NCBI GenBank assembly: GCA_024408015.1
Contig: JAKSVJ010000034.1
Location: forward strand, 1-8,934
Direction: 5' to 3'
DNA from: Clostridia bacterium
GTDB lineage: Bacteria; Bacillota; Clostridia; Oscillospirales; CAG-272
Length of the DNA: 8,934 bases
Part shown: piece after piece, positions 1 through 6,650 of the stretch
Layout: every line of letters starts with the position of its first letter
How positions within the stretch are numbered: position 1 is the first letter of the stretch
Program-made: the position numbers and the translations under genes
Notes under the pieces: generated by a model
Databases searched by the model: none
Seen by the model: the letters and a program-made list of their open reading frames with translations, nothing else
Told to the model about the DNA's origin: nothing

Positions 1-137
1 AAACGGGGTACCTTGATGGTATAACGGGTGTTTATTATACTCCACAAGTATACCTTGTTGACCCGAGCGAAGCTGAAGAATATGACAAACAATTTCCAAA
101 AAAAGTGAAATTGAAACTTCCGGGTCAACTAGTCTAA
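1..137 (+). CDS. C-terminal fragment of an unidentified protein
   Basis: An open frame runs in from the left edge (first full codon at position 3) and ends at TAA 135-137, giving the last 44 residues of a protein. The tail begins TGYLDGITGVYYTPQVYLVD, is then rich in Lys and Glu, and ends in PGQLV. It has no membrane segment or cysteines. I do not recognise the family. The strong hairpin 11 nt after the stop fits the end of a transcription unit, which supports this being a real gene on this strand. The part that would identify it lies outside the window. Confidence 0.6.
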   Translation, partial: TGYLDGITGVYYTPQVYLVDPSEAEEYDKQFPKKVKLKLPGQLV

Positions 138-148
138 TCTAAAAACAT

Positions 149-170
149 GCTGGGGAGTTTTCTCCCCAGC
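149..170 (+). terminator. Strong hairpin after the upstream gene, lacking a + strand U-tract
   Basis: GCTGGGGAG (149-157) pairs perfectly with CTCCCCAGC (162-170) around a TTTT loop (158-161), giving a 9-bp GC-rich stem. It starts 11 nt after the stop codon at 137. The bases that follow (TAAATCC) are not a U-tract, so this is not a textbook Rho-independent terminator for + strand transcription. On the opposite strand the stem is followed by ATGTTTTT, a better tail, but no gene is seen ending there from the right. It could be an inefficient terminator, a 3'-end stabilising stem, or a processing site before the transporter gene. Confidence 0.55.
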
Positions 171-218
171 TAAATCCAACGCAAAAAAATCATACGATTA
201 TCAACAAAGAAGGTAAAT

Positions 219-1334
219 ATGGGAAAAGAAATCTCAAGAGAAAAAGCCATAACTAACACTAGTGTGATTGGCATTGTCACAAACATTTTTCTTTCATTAT
301 TTAAAGCCGGTGCCGGACTTATTGCTGGATCAATTGCTATTGTTCTTGACTCGGTTAACAACTTAACTGATGCGCTAAGTTCCGCTATTACAATCGCTGG
401 TATTAAACTTGCAAAAAAGAATCCCGATACCAACCACCCATTTGGTTATGGTAGAATTGAATACTTTAGTGCAATTATTATCTCTATCATCGTATTGGCT
501 GCTGGCGTTACATCAATAATTGAATCCATAAAGAAAATAATCACACCTGAAAAAGCAGATTATTCAATAGTTACAATTATCATTATCGTTGCATCAGTTA
601 TAACAAAACTCATACTTGGAACATATGTTAAAAAACAAGGCAAAAAATACAATTCTGACGCACTAGTTGCTTCAGGCTCTGATGCAAGTTTTGACGCTAT
701 AATATCAGGTTCTACTCTTCTCTGTGCTCTCGCTACTATGATTTTTGATTTTGTTATTGATGGCATCGTAGGTACTATTATTTCAATATTCATCATAAAA
801 GCCGGTATTGAGATGCTTTTAGGAGCTGTTGATGATGTTATGGGTAATAGACCTGACAGCGAAATAACGAAAGATATTAAGGCAGCAATAAGAGAGATTC
901 CTGGTGTCATGGGCGCATATGACTTGGTTTTGCACAATTATGGACCAAACTCTGCTATGGGTTCTGTTCATGTTGAAATCCCATCAGATTTGCCAGCTTC
1001 TGACATTCACAAATTAACTACAATAATTCAAGCAACGATAATCGAGAAATTCAAGATTTTCCTCACAGTCGGAATTTATGCTGTTGAAGTAAAAGACGAA
1101 AATATTATTAACATTAAAAAAACCATCAATGATTATTGTGTATCAAATCCAGGCGTAATCAACACTCATGGTTATTATATCGATGTTGATAGAAAAATAA
1201 TTTCTTTTGACTTAACCGCAGACTTTACAATTAAAAACAAGGCTGAGTTCATTAAAAATACTATTGGACACATTAACGAAATGTATCCTGAATATCAAGT
1301 AGCAATAAATATTGACACAAACTATAGTGATTAA
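219..1334 (+). CDS. Cation diffusion facilitator transporter, probably Mn2+ efflux
   Basis: A 371-residue CDF-family membrane protein that should export a divalent metal in exchange for protons. Hydrophobic helices span roughly residues 14-36, 38-62, 82-104, 116-136, 160-177 and 180-203. The metal-site quartet falls at N47xxxD51 in TM2 (within DSVNNLTD) and D155xxxD159 in TM5 (within SDASFDA). Zn-type members usually have HxxxD or DxxxD in TM2 and HxxxD in TM5; an Asn-Asp/Asp-Asp set is described for Mn2+ exporters of the MntE type, so Mn2+ is the inferred substrate. The cytoplasmic domain (about 215-291) has the typical LHNYGPNSAMGSVHVE stretch. About 80 further residues appear to repeat its fold. 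The start ATG has AAAGAAGG at 206-213 with 5-nt spacing. No convincing promoter is visible between the hairpin and the start. It is the first gene of the long cluster. Confidence 0.93.
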   Translation: MGKEISREKAITNTSVIGIVTNIFLSLFKAGAGLIAGSIAIVLDSVNNLTDALSSAITIAGIKLAKKNPDTNHPFGYGRIEYFSAIIISIIVLAAGVTSIIESIKKIITPEKADYSIVTIIIIVASVITKLILGTYVKKQGKKYNSDALVASGSDASFDAIISGSTLLCALATMIFDFVIDGIVGTIISIFIIKAGIEMLLGAVDDVMGNRPDSEITKDIKAAIREIPGVMGAYDLVLHNYGPNSAMGSVHVEIPSDLPASDIHKLTTIIQATIIEKFKIFLTVGIYAVEVKDENIINIKKTINDYCVSNPGVINTHGYYIDVDRKIISFDLTADFTIKNKAEFIKNTIGHINEMYPEYQVAINIDTNYSD

Positions 1335-1337
1335 ATT

Positions 1338-1859
1338 ATGGTAATTAGACAAGCAAGATTAGACGAAAAACAAAAAGTACTTGATTTCTACTATCAAGTA
1401 ATAAGAGATATGAATGGATATAAGTATCATCCACAATGGACAATCGGTGTATATCCAGAAGATTCATATATATTTGAGTCAGTTGATAATGGCGAAATGT
1501 TTGTTGCCGAAGAAGATAACGAATATGTCGGTGCTATGGTTATTAACCACAGCTATAATGAAGGATACGATGTTATCAATTGGGAATACAAATTTGATAA
1601 GTCTGAGATAGCAATAATTCACACATTGTGTGTTGCTCAAAAGCTATCAAGAAGAGGAATTGGAAGAAAACTCGTCGACTACGCTATTGATTACGCTAAG
1701 GAAAATGGAGTAAAGAGCATTCGTCTTGATGTTCTTTATGGAAACATGCCTGCATTAAAACTTTATGAATCTGTTGGCTTTAAATTCATTAAAACAATCG
1801 AGCTCTTCTATGAGGATACCGGACTTTGTAAATTTGATATTTACGAATACTTAATTTAA
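1338..1859 (+). CDS. GNAT-family N-acetyltransferase
   Basis: A 173-residue acetyl-CoA-dependent acetyltransferase; the acceptor cannot be told from sequence. The acetyl-CoA loop is RRGIGR (105-110), after the beta-4 strand IIHTLCV (93-99). The usual Gln/Arg three residues before the first Gly of the loop is Ser104, a mild variation. Motif B follows as GNMPALKLYESVGF (135-148), with Asn136 and Tyr143 in the usual places. The N-terminal half has a YHPQW...YP stretch (30-40) and an IGAM-like VGAMVINH strand (64-71), as I recall from a common clostridial GNAT subgroup of unknown substrate. The ATG lies 3 nt after the transporter stop with no clear ribosome binding site, so translation is probably coupled to the gene upstream. 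Confidence 0.88.
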   Translation: MVIRQARLDEKQKVLDFYYQVIRDMNGYKYHPQWTIGVYPEDSYIFESVDNGEMFVAEEDNEYVGAMVINHSYNEGYDVINWEYKFDKSEIAIIHTLCVAQKLSRRGIGRKLVDYAIDYAKENGVKSIRLDVLYGNMPALKLYESVGFKFIKTIELFYEDTGLCKFDIYEYLI

Positions 1860-1863
1860 ATTT

Positions 1864-1873
1864 GGGGATTAAA
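1864..1873 (+). promoter_or_regulatory. Ribosome binding site fixing the start at ATG 1874
   Basis: GGGGA (1864-1868) sits 5 nt before ATG 1874. An in-frame TTG at 1862 could extend the protein by four residues, but it overlaps the GGGG of this site and has no Shine-Dalgarno of its own. ATG 1874 is therefore the better start. Confidence 0.7.
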
Positions 1874-2287
1874 ATGGATTACGCAGTATTAAAAACAAAA
1901 ATCGATTCATCTACTGGCGCACGAGATATAGAGTTTTACAACTACACTGTTGAAAAACTAAAAGAAGCCAATCTGTATGAAATGGCCTGTATAGCAATTG
2001 AGATATGCAACGCCAATGGTAAAGATGATGAAAAAATGAAAATCGTCTGTGAAAAGTTGTTTAAGCCGTATGACGAAAGTGTTTATCGTGTTGATGATAA
2101 CAGATTAATCATATTCACACTAATGAACATCACCAAGACTACAAATGTAATGAACCAAATTAAAGCTGATTTGCGTGCACAAGGAATAGAAATATGCTAT
2201 GGTGCAGTACCACAAACTGATGCTTGTGGAGTTGATGGAATGATATGTAAAGCTTTAAACCTTATGAACGAAGGAAAGTCAATCTAA
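1874..2287 (+). CDS. Small degenerate GGDEF-like domain protein
   Basis: A 137-residue soluble protein with no membrane segment. I see a loose match along the whole length to a GGDEF (diguanylate cyclase) domain. DSSTGARDIEFYN (11-23) sits where the DxLTGLxNRxxF motif would be, and MACIAIEICNANGK (37-50) where the metal-binding IDIDxFKxINDxxG segment would be. VYRVDDNRLIIF (70-81) matches the vyRxGGDEFxii strand-turn-strand. GIEICYGA (104-111) matches the late SxGIA strand, and ICKALNLMNEGKS (124-136) the final ADxAMYxAK helix. The five GGDEF residues are replaced by DDNRL (74-78) and the first metal Asp is not obvious, so it should not make c-di-GMP. It is shorter than the usual 160-170 residues. 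It could bind a nucleotide or a partner protein, or the match may be only structural. It lies 1 nt before rsmJ. Confidence 0.55.
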   Translation: MDYAVLKTKIDSSTGARDIEFYNYTVEKLKEANLYEMACIAIEICNANGKDDEKMKIVCEKLFKPYDESVYRVDDNRLIIFTLMNITKTTNVMNQIKADLRAQGIEICYGAVPQTDACGVDGMICKALNLMNEGKSI

Positions 2288-2288
2288 C

Positions 2289-3038
2289 ATGAGTGAAAAA
2301 ATAGTTGTTTGTGCAACAGACAATAGTAGAAAAGATGAGGCTTTAGAAGTATCTACAAAACTGGGTCTTGACTTTGTTGAATACACTGAAAACGACGAAT
2401 TGGTTTTTCTTGATTATGGTGAAAATGCAGTCAAATTGATAAACTCCAATATAGAGTATTATGGGGATTATTCAAAACTCGTGCCAAGAATTAAACAGAA
2501 CAATATCGGATCAGAAATGATAGTTAAAGCTGCTAAAATCAAAGGAGTTTCAAACAACCTCACTCTTGTTGACGCAACTGCCGGTCTTGGAGAAGATTCT
2601 CTATTGCTTGCTGCTGCTGGTTTTAATGTTACTCTATTTGAACAAGATCCAATCATTTTTGAGCTTCTTAAAGACACGTTAAATCGTGCGCTTAAAGACC
2701 CCAAATTATGTGTAGCAGCTAACAACATGAAAATATACAACAAGGACAGCATACTTGAGCTTGCAAGGCTTAATTTTATTCCAGACGTTATTCTTTTAGA
2801 CCCTATGTTTCCAGAAAGACAAAAAAGCGGACTTGTCCACAAGAAATTTCAACTTATTCATCATCTTGAAAAACCTTGTGATAACGAGGATGAACTTGTC
2901 AAAGCGGCTATAGGCGCAAATCCACAAAAAATTGTTATAAAAAGACCACTAAAAGGTCCAAATCTTGCAAATATTAAACCTAGTTATTCGCTAAAAGGAA
3001 AAGCAATCAGATACGATTGCTTAGTAATTAGAACTTAG
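2289..3038 (+). CDS. rsmJ: 16S rRNA (guanine(1516)-N(2))-methyltransferase RsmJ
   Basis: A 249-residue class I SAM-dependent methyltransferase. In E. coli RsmJ methylates N2 of G1516 in 16S rRNA of the small subunit. The SAM-binding motif I is DATAGLGEDSLLLAAAG (95-111), with the acidic residue of motif II at FEQDP (117-121). The catalytic-type motif reads LDPMFPERQKS (170-180), very close to the LDPMFPxxQKSA of known RsmJ proteins, and KRP (218-220) and the C-terminal KGKAIRYD (236-243) also match. Length agrees with the family (about 250). The first 90 residues form the usual RsmJ N-terminal domain, with IKQNNIGSEMIVKAA leading into motif I. The start ATG is 1 nt after the preceding stop, with GAAGGAAAG at 2270-2278 inside that gene, so translation is probably coupled. 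Confidence 0.9.
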   Translation: MSEKIVVCATDNSRKDEALEVSTKLGLDFVEYTENDELVFLDYGENAVKLINSNIEYYGDYSKLVPRIKQNNIGSEMIVKAAKIKGVSNNLTLVDATAGLGEDSLLLAAAGFNVTLFEQDPIIFELLKDTLNRALKDPKLCVAANNMKIYNKDSILELARLNFIPDVILLDPMFPERQKSGLVHKKFQLIHHLEKPCDNEDELVKAAIGANPQKIVIKRPLKGPNLANIKPSYSLKGKAIRYDCLVIRT

Positions 3039-3046
3039 AGGTATTT

Positions 3047-3625
3047 ATGGGTGGAATAGTACACGACGAAGATAAAAAAGTAATAAATTCTATAAAAAAC
3101 GATGCTATTAATGTCGCAACCGAGTTTGCTTCATTAGCAAAACTCAAAAAAGGACAGATAGTGGTTATTGGTTGTAGTACAAGTGAAACAGTTGGCAAGA
3201 CTGTTGGTAGCTGGTCCGTTCCTGAGGTCGGAGAGGCTATTTTTGAAGGTCTTCACAGTGTTTTTTCTCCAATGGGTGTTTACATTGCAGCGCAATGTTG
3301 TGAACATCTCAATCGTGCAATAATTGTTGAAAAAGATGCTGTACCATATGCTGATATTGTAAATGTAGTTCCTCAACCAAAAGCTGGTGGTTCTTTTGCT
3401 ACTGCGTGCTATAAAAATTTCAAAAATCCCGTTGCATTAGAATCAATAAGAGCTGATGCAGGAATAGATATCGGTGGAACTTTGATTGGCATGCATTTAA
3501 AACCAGTTGCCGTACCTCTTAGATTAAATAATTCAAAAATCGGACAAGCTAATATCATTTGCGCAAGGACACGACCAAAATTTATCGGTGGTGATCGTGC
3601 AACATACAATGAAGATTTGAAATAG
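3047..3625 (+). CDS. DUF436 / TIGR01440 family protein (YwlG-like, UPF0340)
   Basis: A 192-residue cytoplasmic protein of a family conserved in Firmicutes (B. subtilis YwlG), with no established biochemical role that I know of. The family's hallmarks are all present: GCSTSE (42-47), QCCEHLNR (83-90), NVVPQPKAGGSFAT (106-119), RADAGIDIGGTLIGMH (135-150), VAVPLR (154-159) and ARTRPKFIGG (173-182). The paired cysteines next to Glu-His, and the Gly-rich and Asp-rich DAGIDIGGT segment, look like an active or binding site, which is inference. Length is close to the family's usual 180-190 residues. The ribosome binding site AGAGG (3037-3041) overlaps the rsmJ stop codon, 5 nt before the ATG. Confidence 0.93.
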   Translation: MGGIVHDEDKKVINSIKNDAINVATEFASLAKLKKGQIVVIGCSTSETVGKTVGSWSVPEVGEAIFEGLHSVFSPMGVYIAAQCCEHLNRAIIVEKDAVPYADIVNVVPQPKAGGSFATACYKNFKNPVALESIRADAGIDIGGTLIGMHLKPVAVPLRLNNSKIGQANIICARTRPKFIGGDRATYNEDLK

Positions 3626-3634
3626 GAGTGTTTT

Positions 3635-4408
3635 ATGCAAAAATTAGACAAACAATTTCACATTCAATGCGTAGAAGGAGATGTCGGTAGATACGTTATC
3701 ATTGCCGGCGATCCAGGAAGAATTCCTAGCATTGCATCATATTTTGACGATGCACATCAAGTAGCATATAACAGAGAATACAACATTTACACAGGTTATC
3801 TTTGTGGCGTCAAAGTATCTGCAGCGTCACATGGTATAGGTGGCCCATCAACAGCAATTCTCATCGAAGAATTACACAATATCGGAGCAGATACATTTAT
3901 TAGAACTGGTACTTGTGGAGGAATTGACCTTGATGTCAAATCTGGCGACATTGTAGTAGCTACTGGCGCTATTAGATTTGAACACACATCTATGGAATAT
4001 GCCCCAATTGAGTTCCCTGCAGTTGCTGATTTGGATATCACAACAGCACTAAAAGCAGCTTCACTTGAGCTTGGCAATGTAACACACACAGGTGTCGTTC
4101 AATGTAAAGACTCATTCTATGGACAACACGATCCTGCTAGAATGCCGGTAAGTTATGAACTTCTAGAAAAATGGGAAGCTTGGAAAAGACTTGGTGTAAA
4201 AGCTTCTGAAATGGAATCCGCTGCTCTATTTGTAATCGCTTCAGCTCTTAAATGTAGAGCTGGCTCTTGCTTCCATGTTGTTTGGAACCAAGAAAGAGAA
4301 AAAGCTGGACTAGACCAGCAAAAAAATGAAGATACATCAAATTCAGTAAAAGTTGCCGTAGAAGCGTTGAAGAAAATCATCATGCTTGACAAGGAGAACG
4401 AAAAATGA
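3635..4408 (+). CDS. udp: Uridine phosphorylase (nucleoside phosphorylase family 1)
   Basis: A 257-residue nucleoside phosphorylase that should split uridine, and perhaps related nucleosides, with phosphate into base and ribose-1-phosphate for pyrimidine salvage. The phosphate-binding set is visible: GDPGR (25-29), Arg47 in NREY, and IRTGTCGG (89-96). [10 protein letters not shown] (65-74) is typical of the uridine branch, and SEMESAALF (191-199) carries the ribose-binding Glu-Met-Glu. The loop that selects uracil reads [14 protein letters not shown] (158-171). It keeps the Phe and Gln but differs in spacing from the FYxxQxR loop of E. coli Udp, so exact substrate choice is less sure than the family. 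AGGAG (3624-3628) lies 6 nt before the ATG and overlaps the preceding stop. The stop codon overlaps the next start as ATGA. Confidence 0.9.
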   Translation: MQKLDKQFHIQCVEGDVGRYVIIAGDPGRIPSIASYFDDAHQVAYNREYNIYTGYLCGVKVSAASHGIGGPSTAILIEELHNIGADTFIRTGTCGGIDLDVKSGDIVVATGAIRFEHTSMEYAPIEFPAVADLDITTALKAASLELGNVTHTGVVQCKDSFYGQHDPARMPVSYELLEKWEAWKRLGVKASEMESAALFVIASALKCRAGSCFHVVWNQEREKAGLDQQKNEDTSNSVKVAVEALKKIIMLDKENEK

Positions 4409-4770
4409 GTTTTTCATCATTTAATAATGGCGTTAGTGCAATGTTTTTGATTTTTCTCATTTTGTTCCTTATCACCTTTTGTACAATAATCGTTAAGTTG
4501 ATAACCGAAGCCGTAGCCAACAAAAAAGCTCCACAATTAACTGTGAATGCAAAGCTAGTTGACAAAGAACAAAAGACTTACCATGAGCACAATGCAACCA
4601 CAAACATGACAACATACCACACAAATTACTTTCTAACATTTGAAGCGGAAAGTGGCGACATAATTAGGCTAAAATGCAACAAAGATGATTACAATTTGCA
4701 TCAAACTTTTGAATCAGGAAAACTAACCTTTAAAGGCAAAATTTTCATAGATTTCCAAGGAGAATATTAG
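4405..4770 (+). CDS. DUF2500-type small membrane protein
   Basis: A 121-residue protein with one N-terminal hydrophobic helix (about residues 12-36) and a soluble C-terminal domain, most likely anchored in the cytoplasmic membrane. After the helix comes [12 protein letters not shown] (44-55), a short His/Thr-rich stretch (59-73, with four His), then [17 protein letters not shown] (75-91) and [13 protein letters not shown] (105-117). This order is the pattern of DUF2500: helix, LTVxAxVV strand, variable His-rich loop, YxxTFExESGDRxE strand and GxLTFxGTxFxxF end. The function of the family is unknown to me. The start overlaps the udp stop (ATGA), with AAGGAG (4391-4396) 8 nt upstream, so it is translated together with udp. 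There is no cleavable signal peptide or lipobox. Confidence 0.8.
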   Translation: MSFSSFNNGVSAMFLIFLILFLITFCTIIVKLITEAVANKKAPQLTVNAKLVDKEQKTYHEHNATTNMTTYHTNYFLTFEAESGDIIRLKCNKDDYNLHQTFESGKLTFKGKIFIDFQGEY

Positions 4771-4773
4771 AAT

Positions 4774-6576
4774 ATGAGTGATAAATTGCTAATGAGAAAA
4801 GAGGTTCCAGAAAACTTAAAATGGAACTTGTCTTTAATATATAAAACAGAAGCCGAATTTATCGACGACACAAAGAAAATCAAGGAACTTGCAAACGATA
4901 TTGAGGGCAAGTATAAAGGCAATTTGAATACCCCAAAAATGATTGTTGATTGTCTTTCTGATTTTGAAGAAGTTCTAAAAATTTCAACATTAATAAGCCA
5001 CTATGCAAGCCTCGCTGTTGAGGTAGATTATTACGATGTTGAAGCACAAACAAAGAATGGAAAAGTTGATGATATTCTATCCACTGTTTTTAGTCAATTA
5101 AGCTTCATCGATAGCGAAATTGCAGAGCAAAATGAGGAAACCTTAAGTCAAGCAGTTGAACTTGCAAAGGGATGTAAACTTCACATAAAAGATATTCTTT
5201 CCCACAAACCTCATATGCTTGAACCTGAAACCGAAAAGGTTCTTAAAGCAATTTCAAACATAACAAATACTCCATACTCATTGTATTGCACAATGAAATT
5301 GGCTGACATGAAATTTGATAATTTTGAGGTAAACGGCAAGTCATATCCTTTGGGTTATTCCCTATTTGAGGATAATTACGAATTTGAGGTCGACACCGAT
5401 GTTAGACGTGGTGCATTCAATGCTTTCTCAAAAAAGATAAAAGAATATGAGAATGCAACAGCTGCTGCATATAACTCATACGTGCAGCATGAGAAAACCA
5501 TGGCTAAACTTAGAAAGTTTGACAACATATTCCAACCGGATTTATTTAACGATAAAGTTAACGAGGAATTGTACAATCGTCAAATTGACTTAATCATGGA
5601 AAAGTTAGCTCCACATATGAGAAAATATGCAAAGCTAATTAAAAAAGTCCATAATCTCGACAAAATAACATTTGCTGATTTGCACTTGCGAGTTGACCCA
5701 AATTACACTCCATCAATAACCATTGAAGACTCAAAAAAGTACATCATCAACGGTCTTTCTATTTTGGGCGACGATTATGTTAAGATGATTAATCAAGCTT
5801 ATGATGAAAGATGGGTTGACTTTGCTCAAAACCAAGGCAAATGTACTGGTGGTTTTTGCGCTAGTCCATACAATAGAAACTCATTCATCTTAATGTCTTG
5901 GAACAATAAGATGTCTGATGTATTCACATTGGCTCATGAACTAGGTCATGCTGGACACTTTAAACTTTGTAACGCTGAGCAATCAATCTATGATACTGAG
6001 GTGCCAAGATATTTTGTCGAAGCACCATCAACAATGAACGAACTCTTGATGTCTCATTACTTATTAGACACAAGCGACGATAAAAGATTCCGCAGATGGG
6101 TTCTTTCTAACATGGTTGGGGACACATATTATCACAACTGCGTAACTCACCTTCTCGAAGCATATTACCAAAGAGAGGTATATAAAATCGTTGAGAATGG
6201 TGGAAGTGTTCAAACTGAAACACTTAGCAAAATTTTCAAAGATACCTTGGAAAAATTCTGGGGTGGTGAAGTTGAAATTAATCCAGGTGCCGAACTCACT
6301 TGGATGCGTCAACCACACTATTACATGGGACTTTACTCTTATAGCTATAGTGCAGGTCTTACAATAGCTACACAAATGTGTAAACGCATTAAAAAAGAAG
6401 GTGCTCCAGCTGTTGAAGATTGGAAAAAAGTGCTCAAAGCAGGTAGTACTCTTCCGCCAATTGAACTCGCTGCATTGGGTGGAATTGATATAACAACAGA
6501 CGCTGCTCTTATCGATACAATTGAGACTATTGGCTCTTATATTGACGAAATAATAGCTCTAACTGATGAAATCTAG
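4774..6576 (+). CDS. pepF: Oligoendopeptidase F (M3B zinc metallopeptidase)
   Basis: A 600-residue cytoplasmic zinc peptidase of family M3, the usual full length, which cuts short peptides in protein turnover and peptide use. The zinc site is HELGH (388-392), in TLAHELGHAGH, with catalytic Glu389. The third zinc ligand is probably Glu416 in FVEAPSTMNELLM. The C-terminal substrate-binding motif is RQPHYYMGLYSYSYSAG (residues 512-528), with His515 and the following tyrosines placed as in other M3 enzymes. The N-terminal helical half (about 1-200), with its KWNLSLIY opening, is typical of PepF. There is no signal peptide. AAGGAG (4757-4762), inside the end of the preceding gene, is 11 nt before the ATG. 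The gene ends the cluster, 5 nt before a strong terminator. Confidence 0.96.
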   Translation: MSDKLLMRKEVPENLKWNLSLIYKTEAEFIDDTKKIKELANDIEGKYKGNLNTPKMIVDCLSDFEEVLKISTLISHYASLAVEVDYYDVEAQTKNGKVDDILSTVFSQLSFIDSEIAEQNEETLSQAVELAKGCKLHIKDILSHKPHMLEPETEKVLKAISNITNTPYSLYCTMKLADMKFDNFEVNGKSYPLGYSLFEDNYEFEVDTDVRRGAFNAFSKKIKEYENATAAAYNSYVQHEKTMAKLRKFDNIFQPDLFNDKVNEELYNRQIDLIMEKLAPHMRKYAKLIKKVHNLDKITFADLHLRVDPNYTPSITIEDSKKYIINGLSILGDDYVKMINQAYDERWVDFAQNQGKCTGGFCASPYNRNSFILMSWNNKMSDVFTLAHELGHAGHFKLCNAEQSIYDTEVPRYFVEAPSTMNELLMSHYLLDTSDDKRFRRWVLSNMVGDTYYHNCVTHLLEAYYQREVYKIVENGGSVQTETLSKIFKDTLEKFWGGEVEINPGAELTWMRQPHYYMGLYSYSYSAGLTIATQMCKRIKKEGAPAVEDWKKVLKAGSTLPPIELAALGGIDITTDAALIDTIETIGSYIDEIIALTDEI

Positions 6577-6581
6577 TATTT

Positions 6582-6615
6582 ATGGCAAAACCATCGATTT
6601 GGTTTTGCCATTTTT
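6582..6615 (+). terminator. Rho-independent terminator of the pepF transcription unit
   Basis: ATGGCAAAACCA (6582-6593) pairs perfectly with TGGTTTTGCCAT (6600-6611) around a TCGATT loop. The 12-bp stem is followed by TTTT (6612-6615), then GTT. It begins 5 nt after the pepF stop, so it should end the long + strand cluster. The reverse strand has no comparable U-tract, so it is not clearly bidirectional. Confidence 0.9.
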
Positions 6616-6650
6616 GTTAGTAATCACCACAATATCGCGTCCAAAAAACA

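Larger units (their letters stand above)
219..6576 (+). other. Eight-gene cluster, probably one transcription unit
   Basis: Eight same-strand genes follow one another with gaps of 3, 14, 1, 8, 9, -4 and 3 nt. No internal hairpin with a U-tract is visible, and a strong terminator closes the group at 6582-6615. Several ribosome binding sites lie inside the preceding gene or overlap its stop codon, which suggests translational coupling. The functions are mixed: metal efflux, acetyl transfer, a GGDEF-like protein, rRNA methylation, DUF436, pyrimidine salvage, DUF2500 and peptide hydrolysis. The arrangement looks like a housekeeping operon rather than a dedicated pathway. Confidence 0.7.

Noticed and set aside
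138..218. Mn2+ riboswitch (yybP-ykoY type) before the probable Mn2+ exporter
   Set aside because: The leader is too short, and after the simple hairpin there is no second paired element or conserved loop of that riboswitch.
170..433. Open frame on the - strand over the start of the transporter gene
   Set aside because: It is antisense to a well supported gene, has no family resemblance, and is an effect of base composition. The other - strand frames in the window fail for the same reason.
1414..1611. Second + strand frame inside the acetyltransferase gene
   Set aside because: It lies wholly within the GNAT gene in another frame, with no ribosome binding site and no recognisable protein.
1862..1873. 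TTG start at 1862 for the GGDEF-like protein
   Set aside because: The TTG overlaps the GGGGA ribosome binding site that serves ATG 1874.
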